DNA of 64,000 nucleotides, from positions 548,020 through 612,019 of the forward strand of contig NZ_WIDQ01000003.1 in NCBI RefSeq assembly GCF_009495745.1, read 5' to 3'. Source of the stretch: Niveispirillum sp. SYP-B3756 (GTDB lineage: Bacteria; Pseudomonadota; Alphaproteobacteria; Azospirillales; Azospirillaceae). How positions within the stretch are numbered: position 1 is the stretch's first letter; every line of letters starts with the position of its first letter. Positions 43,871 to 52,937 of the stretch are shown one piece after another. Both the position numbers and the translations under genes were made by a program. The notes under the pieces are model-generated. The model had not been told where the DNA came from and made no database searches. It was given only the letters and a program-made list of their open reading frames with translations.

Positions 43871-44419
43871 ATGTCCGCCCCTGAAACCGCCCTGCTGGTT
43901 ATCGATGTGCAGGAAAGTTTTCGCCACCGGCCCTATTGGGGCATGATCGATCTGGATCGTTTCAGCAGCCGCATCCAGCGGCTGCATGACGGGGCAAAAA
44001 AGGCTGGCGCCAAGGTGGTGCAGATTTTCCATACCGAGGCTGAAGGCCCCTTCTCCCCCGCATCGGGCCATGTGCGCACGCTGGAACCGCTGGCGGTGGC
44101 GGCTGATGCGCGGTTTGACAAAAGCCGCCACAGCGCCCTGGTCGGCACGGGCCTGGATGTCTGGCTGACCCGTAACGGCATCCGCCGGTTGATCGTCAGC
44201 GGCATCCGCACCGAACAATGCTGCGAAACCACCACCCGCCATGCCAGCGACCTGGGCTATACGGTGGATTATGTGACGGAGGCCACCTTAACTTTTCCCA
44301 TGGAAGACAACGAAGGTCGGCTCTGGTCGCCGGCGGAAATCGCCCAGCGCACGGAGCTGGTGCTGGCGAAACGCTTCGCCCGCATCACCACGGTGGAGGA
44401 GGCCCTGGCGGCCCTGTGA
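43871..44419 (+). CDS. Isochorismatase-family cysteine hydrolase
   Basis: 182 residues. The triad is visible: Asp in LLVIDVQESFRHRP, Lys in RFDKSRHSAL, and the nucleophilic Cys in SGIRTEQCCETTTRHASDLGY, with the characteristic cis-peptide region before it. Members include nicotinamidase, N-carbamoylsarcosine amidase and isochorismatase; the substrate is not assignable. ATGGAG lies eight bases before the ATG at 43871. Its stop shares a base with the start of the GlxA-type regulator, so the regulator probably controls this enzyme or its pathway. Confidence 0.88.
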   Translation: MSAPETALLVIDVQESFRHRPYWGMIDLDRFSSRIQRLHDGAKKAGAKVVQIFHTEAEGPFSPASGHVRTLEPLAVAADARFDKSRHSALVGTGLDVWLTRNGIRRLIVSGIRTEQCCETTTRHASDLGYTVDYVTEATLTFPMEDNEGRLWSPAEIAQRTELVLAKRFARITTVEEALAAL

Positions 44420-45444
44420 TGATGGCGGATCAGACAAGCATACCGGTTCTGGTGGTGGTGCCGCCCCGCGCGCTGCTGCTGGATATTGCCGGCCCGCTGG
44501 AAGTGCTGCGCCGCAGCGGGCTGACACAAGGCAGCCGGGTCGCCTATGCCCCGCGCTATGCCGGCCCGGATGAACGGGTGATCAGCTCCGTTGGCCTGGA
44601 ACTGGCCGGGATCGCCCCCCTGCCCGACAGGGTAGCGCCGGGAACTGTTATCCTGGTCTCCGGCAATGCCAGCCCCCTGCCGGGGCAGGATGTGACGCGG
44701 GACAGGGCAGCCGAACAGGCCATCGTGGATTGGTTGCGCCGGACAGTGGGACCGGATCATCTGCTGGTCTGCATCTGCTCCGGCGCGGTACTGGCGGGAC
44801 AGGCGGGGCTGCTGAACGGGCGGGATTGCACCACCCATCACGGTGATTGCGAGAAGCTGCAACGACTGGCGCCGGCGGCACGGGTGCTGGAGAATCGGCT
44901 TTATGTCGAAGCCGGCCCCGTCTGGACCAGTGCCGGCGTCACCGCTGGCATCGACCTGATGCTGCATCTGCTGGCCCGCCAAGCCGGGCCAGCGGTGGCC
45001 AGCGCGGTGGCCCGGCATCTGGTCGTCTATCTCCGCCGGGCCGGGGCGGACCCGCAGCTTTCGCCCTGGCTGGAGGGGCGCAACCATCTGCACCCTTCCA
45101 TTCACCGCGTACAGGATGCCATTGCCGCCGACCCGGCGCGGGACTGGACCCTGAGTGATCTGTCCCTTATCGCCCATGCCAGCGCGCGTCACCTGTCGCG
45201 CCTGTTCAATGACCATGCCGGCATGGGGGTGCCGGATTATATCAACCGGCTGCGCGTGGCACTGGCCCGCCAGCTGCTGGAAAATTCCCGCCTGGATATG
45301 GAAACCGTGGCGGAAAGGGCGGGATTCGCATCGGCCCGGCAGTTGCGCCGTGCCTGGGGGCGGCTGCACGGCACCCCGCCCAGCGCCGCCCGCGCCCTCC
45401 CTGCCGGGAAAGAAAATGTCGTGATTCCGTCTGTTGGACAATAA
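44419..45444 (+). CDS. GlxA-family AraC regulator with DJ-1/PfpI domain
   Basis: 341 residues. The N-terminal DJ-1/PfpI class I amidotransferase-like domain (about 8-190) has the elbow VCICSGAVLAGQAGLLNGRDCTTHH, used here for ligand sensing. The C-terminal AraC region (about 225-325) contains LSLIAHASARHLSRLFNDHAGMG and the second helix-turn-helix MGMETVAERAGF-like stretch (DMETVAERAGFASARQLRRAWG). The ATG overlaps the hydrolase stop. GlxA-type regulators usually respond to small nitrogen compounds; the ligand here is unknown. Confidence 0.88.
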   Translation: MMADQTSIPVLVVVPPRALLLDIAGPLEVLRRSGLTQGSRVAYAPRYAGPDERVISSVGLELAGIAPLPDRVAPGTVILVSGNASPLPGQDVTRDRAAEQAIVDWLRRTVGPDHLLVCICSGAVLAGQAGLLNGRDCTTHHGDCEKLQRLAPAARVLENRLYVEAGPVWTSAGVTAGIDLMLHLLARQAGPAVASAVARHLVVYLRRAGADPQLSPWLEGRNHLHPSIHRVQDAIAADPARDWTLSDLSLIAHASARHLSRLFNDHAGMGVPDYINRLRVALARQLLENSRLDMETVAERAGFASARQLRRAWGRLHGTPPSAARALPAGKENVVIPSVGQ

Positions 45445-45552
45445 TGCTGCGACGCAGCTTAACCCATCATTCTTTTGATGTTACCGTGTCTATCCGGGGT
45501 TGCGGGGGCCACCAACGGGCCGCCGCTGAAATGGGCTGGGAGACAGGGCCGT

Positions 45553-48500
45553 ATGGGTATCCATGTCGCGTTGCATCACAAGACCGTCTATCGCTATGAC
45601 CGCCCCATCATGCTGGGGCCACAGGTGGTGCGGCTGCGTCCGGCACCGCATTGCCGGACGCCGATTCTCTCCTACTCGCTGAAGGTCACGCCAAAGCAGC
45701 ATTTCCTCAACTGGCAGCAGGATCCGCAGAGCAACTGGCTGGCCCGTTTCGTCTTTCCTGAAAAGACCACCGAATTCGCGCTGGAGGTGGATCTGGTGGC
45801 CGACATGTCGTCCATCAATCCCCTGGATTTTTTCCTGGAACCGGCGGCGGAAAAATTTCCCTTCACCTATGAACCGGCCCTGGCCAAGGATCTGAAACCG
45901 TTCCTGGAGGCGGAGACACCCGGCCCCCTGTTGGTCGAACTGCTGGCCGGTATCGACCGGACGGAACGGGGCACGGTCGATTTCCTGGCCGATGTGAATA
46001 TCCGGCTACAACAGGCCATCGGTTATGTCATCCGGCTGGAGCCGGGGGTGCAGAGCTGTGAGGAGACGCTGGAAAAGCGCACCGGTTCCTGCCGCGACAG
46101 CGCCTGGCTGATGGTGCAGTTGCTGCGCAATCTGGGGCTGGCGGCGCGCTTCGTCTCCGGCTATCTGATCCAGTTGGTGGCTGATCAGAAGCCGCTGGAA
46201 GGGCCGGAAGGACCACTGGCCGATTTCACCGACCTGCACGCCTGGTGCGAGGTGTATCTGCCCGGCGCCGGCTGGATCGGGCTGGACCCGACTTCCGGCT
46301 TGTTCGCCGGGGAAGGCCATATTCCGGTCGCCTGCACGCCTGACCCGTTCAGCGCCGCCCCGGTGACCGGGGCGCTGGAAATGTGCGAGGTGGAATTCGA
46401 CCATGCGATGTCGGTGACCCGCATTGCCGAGCAGCCGCGCACCACCAAACCCTATTGGCCCGAACAATGGGCGGCGATTGAGGCCTTGGGCCATCAGGTC
46501 GACCGGGAAATCCAGGAAGGCGATATCCGCCTGACCATGGGCGGTGAGCCCACCTTCATTTCCATTGACGATATGGACGGGGCCGAGTGGAACACCGCCG
46601 CCATGGGGCCGACCAAGCGGCTTTTGTCCGGCGACCTGATCCGCCGGCTGAAAAACCGCTTCGCCCCCGGCGGCCTGCTGCATTTCGGCCAGGGTAAATG
46701 GTATCCCGGCGAAAGCCTGCCGCGCTGGGCCTTGCAACTGCTTTGGCGCCGCGACGGGGATGCCCTGTGGGCACATGATGAATATCAGGCGGATGAGCGC
46801 AAGGATTACGGTTTCGGCCAGGAGGATGCCGAGCGATACATCCGCGCCCTGGCAACTCGCCTGGGCATCCCGCCGGAATATGCCCGCGCCGCCTTTGAAG
46901 ACCCCTGGTACTATATCCAGAAGGAACGCAAGCTCCCCCTCAATGTCGATCCGTTCGACGCCAAGCTGGAAGATGAGGAGGAGCGGGCAAGGCTGGCCCG
47001 CGTCTTCGAACGCGGGCTGGATAAGCCGATCGGCTTTGCCCTGCCGCTGAACCGGCGGCATGAGGCGACGGGGCCGGTCTGGTTGTCCAGCGGCTGGCCG
47101 CTGCGCAGCGATCGGCTGCTGCTGGCCCCCGGTGACAGCCCTGTGGGCTATCGCCTGCCGCTGGGCAGCCTGCCCTGGGTGGATGAGAAGGAATATCCCT
47201 GGTCTTACGAGCAAGACCCGTTCGATACGCGCCAGCCCCTGCCCGCCTATCAGGAACTGGCGCAGCAGGCCGCTGAACTGAAGGGCCAGACGGAGCCGGT
47301 GGAACGCCGCCGCCAGATGGCCGACGTGCGCGAGGAGGTGCCGGACCGCGGCCAATCCGCCTGGTGGATCGTGCGCACCGCCCTGTGTGTGGAGCCCCGC
47401 GATGGCAGGCTCTATATTTTCCTGCCCCCCACCTCGCATCTGGAGGATTGGCTGGAACTGATCGCCGCCATTGAGGCGACCTGTGTGGAAGTGGATATGC
47501 CGGTGGTGCTGGAAGGCTATTCGCCGCCGCGCGACCCGCGCCTGAATTCCATCGCCGTCACCCCCGATCCCGGCGTGATCGAGGTGAATATCCATCCCGC
47601 TTCCACCTGGGAAGAACTGGTCCGCAACACCACGGACCTGTACGAGGATGCGCGGCAGAGCCGGCTGGCGACGGAGAAATTCGCACTCGACGGCCGGCAT
47701 GTCGGCACCGGGGGCGGCAACCATATCGTGGTCGGCGGGGCCACCCCGGCGGACAGCCCGTTCCTGCGCCGGCCCGATGTGCTGCGGTCACTCCTGACCT
47801 ATTGGCAGAACCATCCGGCACTGTCCTTCCTGTTCTCCGGCATGTTCATCGGGCCGACCAGCCAGCATCCGCGCGTGGATGAGGCGCGGCATGACAGTCT
47901 GTATGAACTGGAAATCGCCTTCAAAATCCTGGACGAGGCGGGGCCGGGTGCCCCGCCCTGGCTGGTGGACCGGGCGTTGCGGCACCTGCTGGTGGATGTG
48001 CAGGGCAATACCCATCGCAGCGAATTCTGCATCGACAAGCTCTACAGCCCGGACAGTTCCACGGGCCGGCTGGGCCTGCTGGAACTGCGCAGCTTTGAGA
48101 TGCCACCCCATGCGCAGATGAGCCTGTTGCAGCAATTGCTGCTGCGCAGCCTGATCGCCTGGTTCTGGCGTCAACCCTATCGCGCCCGGCTGGTACGCTG
48201 GGGCACCAAGCTGCATGAACGTTTCATGCTGCCGCATTTCGTGGCGCAGGATATCGCTGATGTGGTGGCCGACCTGCGCCATGCCGGCTATGGCTTCCAG
48301 GAAGATTGGTTCAAGCCGCACCTGAATTTCCGCTTCCCCACCCTGGGCACGATAACCCAGCGCGATGTGACGCTGGAGCTGCGCAGCGCGCTGGAACCCT
48401 GGCATGTGCTGGGGGAGGAACCGGGCGGCGGCGGCACGGTGCGCTTTGTCGACAGTTCGCTGGAACGGGTGCAGGTGCGCCTGACCGGCGCCACCGACGA

Positions 48501-48873
48501 CCGTTTCATCATTGCCTGCAACGGTCGCAAGGTGCCGCTGACCCCCACGGGGGTGGAGGGGGAACTGGTGGCCGGCGTGCGCTATCGCGCCTGGCAGCCG
48601 CCTAACTGCCTGCATCCCACCATCCCGGTTCACACACCGCTGGTGTTTGATATTCTGGATAGCTGGACGGGCCGTTCCATCGGTGGCTGTACTTATCACG
48701 TCGCCCATCCGGGCGGGCGGAACTTCACCACCTTCCCCGTCAACGCCAACGAGGCGGAAGGACGGAGGCTGGCGCGTTTCTTCCCGTTCGGGCATACACC
48801 TGGGCCGATGCCGCCCCCGGCGGAGATCAAGAATCTGGAATTCCCTTTGACCCTCGACCTGCGCCTTGGCTGA
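45553..48873 (+). CDS. Transglutaminase-like protein fused to DUF2126
   Basis: 1106 residues from ATG 45553 (GGGAGACAGGG upstream). An N-terminal beta domain (YDRPIMLGPQVVRLRPAPHC) leads to a transglutaminase-like core with the catalytic Cys in KRTGSCRDSAWLMVQLLRNLGL, His in FTDLHAWCEVYLPG and Asp in WIGLDPTSGL. Residues about 285-1106 are DUF2126 (IRLTMGGEPTFISIDDMDGAEWN, GKWYPGESLPRWALQLLWRRDG, GTGGGNHIVVGGATPADSPFLRRPDVLRSLL). First of three genes encoding a predicted peptide-modifying system with ATP-grasp and alpha-E domains. It overlaps the next gene by 8 bp. Confidence 0.9.
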   Translation: MGIHVALHHKTVYRYDRPIMLGPQVVRLRPAPHCRTPILSYSLKVTPKQHFLNWQQDPQSNWLARFVFPEKTTEFALEVDLVADMSSINPLDFFLEPAAEKFPFTYEPALAKDLKPFLEAETPGPLLVELLAGIDRTERGTVDFLADVNIRLQQAIGYVIRLEPGVQSCEETLEKRTGSCRDSAWLMVQLLRNLGLAARFVSGYLIQLVADQKPLEGPEGPLADFTDLHAWCEVYLPGAGWIGLDPTSGLFAGEGHIPVACTPDPFSAAPVTGALEMCEVEFDHAMSVTRIAEQPRTTKPYWPEQWAAIEALGHQVDREIQEGDIRLTMGGEPTFISIDDMDGAEWNTAAMGPTKRLLSGDLIRRLKNRFAPGGLLHFGQGKWYPGESLPRWALQLLWRRDGDALWAHDEYQADERKDYGFGQEDAERYIRALATRLGIPPEYARAAFEDPWYYIQKERKLPLNVDPFDAKLEDEEERARLARVFERGLDKPIGFALPLNRRHEATGPVWLSSGWPLRSDRLLLAPGDSPVGYRLPLGSLPWVDEKEYPWSYEQDPFDTRQPLPAYQELAQQAAELKGQTEPVERRRQMADVREEVPDRGQSAWWIVRTALCVEPRDGRLYIFLPPTSHLEDWLELIAAIEATCVEVDMPVVLEGYSPPRDPRLNSIAVTPDPGVIEVNIHPASTWEELVRNTTDLYEDARQSRLATEKFALDGRHVGTGGGNHIVVGGATPADSPFLRRPDVLRSLLTYWQNHPALSFLFSGMFIGPTSQHPRVDEARHDSLYELEIAFKILDEAGPGAPPWLVDRALRHLLVDVQGNTHRSEFCIDKLYSPDSSTGRLGLLELRSFEMPPHAQMSLLQQLLLRSLIAWFWRQPYRARLVRWGTKLHERFMLPHFVAQDIADVVADLRHAGYGFQEDWFKPHLNFRFPTLGTITQRDVTLELRSALEPWHVLGEEPGGGGTVRFVDSSLERVQVRLTGATDDRFIIACNGRKVPLTPTGVEGELVAGVRYRAWQPPNCLHPTIPVHTPLVFDILDSWTGRSIGGCTYHVAHPGGRNFTTFPVNANEAEGRRLARFFPFGHTPGPMPPPAEIKNLEFPLTLDLRLG

Positions 48874-51364
48874 ACCCGCTCTTTCCCTTCCCCCCTGCCC
48901 TGCCGATGCCTGGGACGAGATGGTCACAGGCAAAGGCCGCGTGCGCCCGCACTGGCAGGGGTTTTTTTCCAGCGGGGAGGCGGAAGCCGGCGCGATGGAA
49001 GAAAGCTGGGACGCCGCCCGCCGGCTGCTGTTCCAGAACGGTGTGACCTATCACGCCTACGCCGACCCGCAGGGGGTGGAACGGCCCTGGCCGCTGGACC
49101 CGGTCCCGCTGCTGCTGCCCGCCACGGAATGGCAAGCGATCAGCAGCGGGTTGCGCCAGCGCGCCCGGCTGCTGGACCGGGTTTTCTGTGACCTGTACGG
49201 CACCCAGAACCTGATCCGGGATGGCGTGCTGCCGCCGGGGCTGGTGATGGGCGATCCGGGTTTTCTGCGGCCCTGCCATGGCCTGGAGGTTCAACCCGCC
49301 GCCCGGTTGACCCTGTTTGCCGCCGATCTGGTGCGCGACAGCGGCGGCATCTGGCGGGTGCTGGCCAGCCGCACGCAAAACCCCACCGGCACCGGCTATG
49401 CGCTGGAAAACCGCGTGGTGTTGAGCCAGACGCTGGCTGAGTCGTTCCGCAACTGCAATGTTGAGCGCCTGTCGCCCTTCTTCGAACAGTTGCGCCAGAC
49501 CCTGGCCAGTCTGGCCCCGCGCTCCTCGGGGCCGGATGGCAGTCCGCGCATGGTGCTGCTGACCCCCGGCCCCTTCAACGAGGCCTATTTCGAACATGCC
49601 TATCTGGCCCGACATCTGGGCCTGCTGCTGGTGGAAGGCGCGGACCTGATGGTCCGCGACCAGTGCGTTTACCTGAAAACCTTGGGCGGGCTGGAACGGA
49701 TCGACGTCATCCTGCGCCGGGTGGATGATGATTTCTGCGACCCGCTGGAATTGCGGCCCGACAGTGCGCTGGGTGTGCCCGGCCTTTTGCAGGCGGTTCG
49801 TTCCGGTAACGTAACGGTCTGCAATGCCGTCGGTGCCGGGGTGACGGACAGTGTCGCCCTGCTGCCCTGGATGGGCAAACTCAGCGAGTATCTGCTGGGG
49901 GAAGCGCCCTTGCTGGCCGATGTGCCCACCCTGTGGGGGGGTGACCTGCAGCAACGGGCGGCCATGTTCAGTCGGCTGGATCAGCTGGTCTTCCGCCCGG
50001 CCTTTTCCAATCTGGGCCATACGCCCATCCATCCGGCCAGCCTGGATGCGGCGGCCCGTGCCGACCTGATCCACCGTATCCGCCGCCGCCCGCAGGATTG
50101 GGTGGCGCAGGAGGCGGTGGCCCCCAGCACGGCCCCCGTCTGGCGCGATGGTCGGATGGAGGCGCGGCCGCTGGTGCTGCGCGCCTTTGCCTGCGCCACC
50201 CCGGATGGTGACTGGATGGTGATGCCGGGTGGGCTGGCCCGGATCAGCGCCGATGATCGATACCCCACCGTCTCGCTGCAGCAGGGGGCGGGGGCCAAGG
50301 ATGTCTGGGTGGTGGGCAGCGGGCTGGCGACACAGCCGCGCCGCAGCCGCGTCACCGCCCCGGATGGGGCCGGCGATACCGGCCCGCATGGCGGCGATCT
50401 GCCCAGCCGCGCCGCCGACCATCTGTTCTGGGTGGGCCGCTATGCGGAGCGGGCGGATAATGTCGTGCGCATTCTGCGCGCCGCCGCCCGCCGCCTATCC
50501 GACGATGCCCATCCGGGCGCAGATGAAGAACTGGTGCCGCTGCTGCGGCTGATGGGCTGGGTGGGCATGATCCCGCCGGTCATCGCCGCCTCGCCCGCCG
50601 CCGATGCGGTGCGGGCCATGCGCCAGTCGTTGGAGATCATTGCCGATCCCGGCAATCCTGGCGGGTTGCGCGCCCATATGGACCGGCTGCGCCGGTCGGT
50701 GCTGTGCGTGCGGGACCGGCTGCCGGCTGATGTCAGCCGCCTGCTGGTGGTGCTGGACCAACGGGCCAGCACGCCCTTGCGCAGCGACCCGGCAGCGGTG
50801 CAGTTGCGGCTGGATGAGATTGCCCCCCTGCTGGCCGCCCTGGTGGGGCTGGAACTGGATGGCATGTCGCGCGGGCCAGCCTGGCGCTTCCTGGTGCTGG
50901 GGCGGCGGCTGGAACGCGCCATCGGCATTGTCGGTGCCCTACAGGGCAGCGGGGTTGCCGCCGGCACGGTGGATATCGGGGCGGCCCTGTCGGTTCTGTT
51001 GGAACTGGGGGCCGCCAATGCCGCCTATCGGGAACGCCACCCGATCGGTATCCGGCGGGAAGCGGTCTTGTCGCTGCTGCTGGCCGATCTGGAACATCCG
51101 CGTTCGCTGGCCTTCCAGATCCAGACGGTGGAGCGGCAATTGGCCAAACTGCCAGAGGTGGAAGGCGATGGCAGCAATGTCAGCCCCACCCACTTGGCGC
51201 TGTCCCTGCTTTCCACCGCCACGCAACTGGTGCGCGACCCGCAGCCGGCCCGCGATGCCGGGGCGCTTTTCGACCTGACGGAGCGGCTGGGCCGCATTCT
51301 GCCGGAAATCTCCAACCTGCTCAGCCAGGCCTATTTCAGCCATGTCTTCGCCCGCACCACTTGA
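48866..51364 (+). CDS. Circularly permuted ATP-grasp fused to alpha-E domain
   Basis: 832 residues, probable TTG start at 48866 overlapping the previous stop; an in-frame ATG at 48920 would cut off the family-typical DEMVTGKGRVRPHW opening. Residues about 10-500 are a CP-ATP-grasp ligase (LDRVFCDLYGTQNLIRDGVLP, LLTPGPFNEAYFEHAYLARHLGLLLVEGADL, TLWGGDLQQRA). Residues about 515-832 form the all-helical alpha-E domain beginning HLFWVGRYAERADNVVRIL. These domains co-occur with transglutaminases and are predicted to form amide bonds on a peptide. Here ligase and alpha-E are one polypeptide, whereas they are often separate genes. Confidence 0.88.
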   Translation: MAEPALSLPPCPADAWDEMVTGKGRVRPHWQGFFSSGEAEAGAMEESWDAARRLLFQNGVTYHAYADPQGVERPWPLDPVPLLLPATEWQAISSGLRQRARLLDRVFCDLYGTQNLIRDGVLPPGLVMGDPGFLRPCHGLEVQPAARLTLFAADLVRDSGGIWRVLASRTQNPTGTGYALENRVVLSQTLAESFRNCNVERLSPFFEQLRQTLASLAPRSSGPDGSPRMVLLTPGPFNEAYFEHAYLARHLGLLLVEGADLMVRDQCVYLKTLGGLERIDVILRRVDDDFCDPLELRPDSALGVPGLLQAVRSGNVTVCNAVGAGVTDSVALLPWMGKLSEYLLGEAPLLADVPTLWGGDLQQRAAMFSRLDQLVFRPAFSNLGHTPIHPASLDAAARADLIHRIRRRPQDWVAQEAVAPSTAPVWRDGRMEARPLVLRAFACATPDGDWMVMPGGLARISADDRYPTVSLQQGAGAKDVWVVGSGLATQPRRSRVTAPDGAGDTGPHGGDLPSRAADHLFWVGRYAERADNVVRILRAAARRLSDDAHPGADEELVPLLRLMGWVGMIPPVIAASPAADAVRAMRQSLEIIADPGNPGGLRAHMDRLRRSVLCVRDRLPADVSRLLVVLDQRASTPLRSDPAAVQLRLDEIAPLLAALVGLELDGMSRGPAWRFLVLGRRLERAIGIVGALQGSGVAAGTVDIGAALSVLLELGAANAAYRERHPIGIRREAVLSLLLADLEHPRSLAFQIQTVERQLAKLPEVEGDGSNVSPTHLALSLLSTATQLVRDPQPARDAGALFDLTERLGRILPEISNLLSQAYFSHVFARTT

Positions 51365-51386
51365 GGGGGAGCGGCCGGCGGGAGCC

Positions 51387-52250
51387 ATGCGCTACCGCTG
51401 CCGCCATGTTACCCGCTATTCCTATGGGGAGATGGTGACCAGCTCGCATCTGCTGGCGCATCTGGCCCCACGCCCGCATCCGCGCCAGACCGGGCGGGTG
51501 ACGGACATGACCATCCTGCCCTGGCCCGCCTCCCTGGTGGACCGGCTGGACTGGTTCGGCAACCCGACCACCTATGCCAGCATCCAGACCCCGCACCGGG
51601 AATTGACGGTGACGGTGGAAATGGAAATGCAGGTGCTGCCGCCGCCGCCGTTGAACCCGGCGCAGAGTGCCTGCTGGGAACAGGTGGCCTTACAGGCGCT
51701 GGAGCGGGCGGAAACGGTGGAGTTTGTGCAGGCCAGCCAGCGCGTCCCCCCGCCGGATGCCGCCATCACCGCCTTCGCCACCGCCTTCTTCCCCTCCGGC
51801 CGGCCGGCGGCGGCAGGGGCGATGGCGCTGATGCGGCATATTTTCAGCGAATTCAGCTTCGATCCCACCGCCACCACCGTCAGCACCCCGATTGCCGAGG
51901 TGCTGACCAAGCAGCGCGGCGTCTGCCAGGATTTCGCCCACCTGATGATCGCGGCCCTGCGCGCGGTGGGCCTGCCGGCGCGCTATGTCTCAGGCTATCT
52001 GCGCACCCTGCCCCCGCCGGGCCAGGAACGGCTGCGCGGGGCCGATGCCAGTCACGCCTGGGTGCAGGTCTGGTGCGGCGAAGGCACCGGCTGGATCGAT
52101 CTGGACCCTACCAATGGCCGGCAGGCCGATACCGATCATGTCACCCTGGCCTGGGGCCGGGATTATGATGATGTCAGCCCGCTGCGCGGCGTCATTCTGG
52201 GCGGCGGCAGCCACGGGGTGCTGGTGGCGGTGGATGTGGAGCCGCTGTAG
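51387..52250 (+). CDS. Transglutaminase-family protein (second of the cluster)
   Basis: 287 residues from ATG 51387, chosen for the GGCGGGAG site; an earlier in-frame ATG (51342) overlaps the previous gene. It starts MRYRCRHVTRYSYGEMVTSSHLLAHLAPRP, a bacterial transglutaminase N-terminal domain, then the core with Cys in TKQRGVCQDFAHLMIAALRAVGLPARYVSGYL, His in GADASHAWVQVWCG and Asp in WIDLDPTNG. All three catalytic residues are intact. It ends the three-gene cluster and probably acts as a protease, amidase or cross-linker on the same substrate. Confidence 0.9.
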   Translation: MRYRCRHVTRYSYGEMVTSSHLLAHLAPRPHPRQTGRVTDMTILPWPASLVDRLDWFGNPTTYASIQTPHRELTVTVEMEMQVLPPPPLNPAQSACWEQVALQALERAETVEFVQASQRVPPPDAAITAFATAFFPSGRPAAAGAMALMRHIFSEFSFDPTATTVSTPIAEVLTKQRGVCQDFAHLMIAALRAVGLPARYVSGYLRTLPPPGQERLRGADASHAWVQVWCGEGTGWIDLDPTNGRQADTDHVTLAWGRDYDDVSPLRGVILGGGSHGVLVAVDVEPL

Positions 52251-52270
52251 GGAGTCACCTTAAACAAAAA

Positions 52271-52298
52271 CGGCACCGGTGATCTCTCACCGGTGCCG
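52271..52298 (-). terminator. Intrinsic terminator of the Lrp-family gene
   Basis: Perfect 12-bp stem CGGCACCGGTGA/TCACCGGTGCCG with a TCTC loop. Read leftward it is followed by TTTTTGTTT, a classic rho-independent signal six bases after the gene. It may also end the rightward transglutaminase transcript. Confidence 0.85.
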
Positions 52299-52304
52299 CA
52301 CTGA

Positions 52305-52829
52305 TTACGCCTCGTCGTCGTAATCCTCGTCATCATCCTTGGTTTCCGGGCCGACATCGACATCGATGGGCACGCCCGGTTCATATTTCGACTGGCGGAT
52401 GGCCAGCGCCGACTTCACATGGCTGACATTGGGGGCCGCCGTCAGCTTGGTGGTCAGGAAGCGCTGATAGCTGTCCCAATCCACGGCGACGACCTTCAGC
52501 AGAAAGTCCGTCTCACCGGCCAGCATGTTGCATTCCCGCACCTCCGGCCAGCTATTGACCAGGGATTCGAAACGCTTCAGGTCGGTTTCGGCCTGGGAGG
52601 ACAGGCCGACCTGTGCGAAAACCGTCACATGGAAGCCCATGGATTCGGGATTGATGTCCGCATGATAGCCGCGAATATAGCCGGCTTCCTCCAGCGCGCG
52701 CACACGGCGCAGGCAAGGGGGGGCCGAGATGCCAGCGCGCCGCGCCAGCTCCACATTCGTCATCCGGCCGTCTGCCTGCAGGTCGCGTAGGATGCGCCGA
52801 TCAATCCGGTCGAGTTTAACCCGCCGCAT
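52305..52829 (-). CDS. Lrp/AsnC-family transcriptional regulator
   Basis: 174 residues. N-terminal helix-turn-helix (LDRIDRRILRDLQADGRMTNVELARRAGISAPPCLRRVRALEEAGYIRGY) followed by the AsnC/RAM ligand-binding domain (VTVFAQVGLSSQAETDLKRFES, VRECNMLAGETDFLLKVVAVD). An unusual acidic tail (VPIDVDVGPETKDDDEDYDDEA) extends past the normal Lrp end. Divergent from the ELM1-like gene. Such regulators sense amino acids; the target is unknown. Confidence 0.92.
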   Translation of the reverse strand: MRRVKLDRIDRRILRDLQADGRMTNVELARRAGISAPPCLRRVRALEEAGYIRGYHADINPESMGFHVTVFAQVGLSSQAETDLKRFESLVNSWPEVRECNMLAGETDFLLKVVAVDWDSYQRFLTTKLTAAPNVSHVKSALAIRQSKYEPGVPIDVDVGPETKDDDEDYDDEA

Positions 52830-52937
52830 GGTGATTTCTTTGACTCCAGGAGTTTGGATTTGAGCAATGATATTACACGCCCGACGGCAAGCTGCAAGAG
52901 CGGGGGCCGTTTCAGGTGAAATTTTCTTATACGATCC

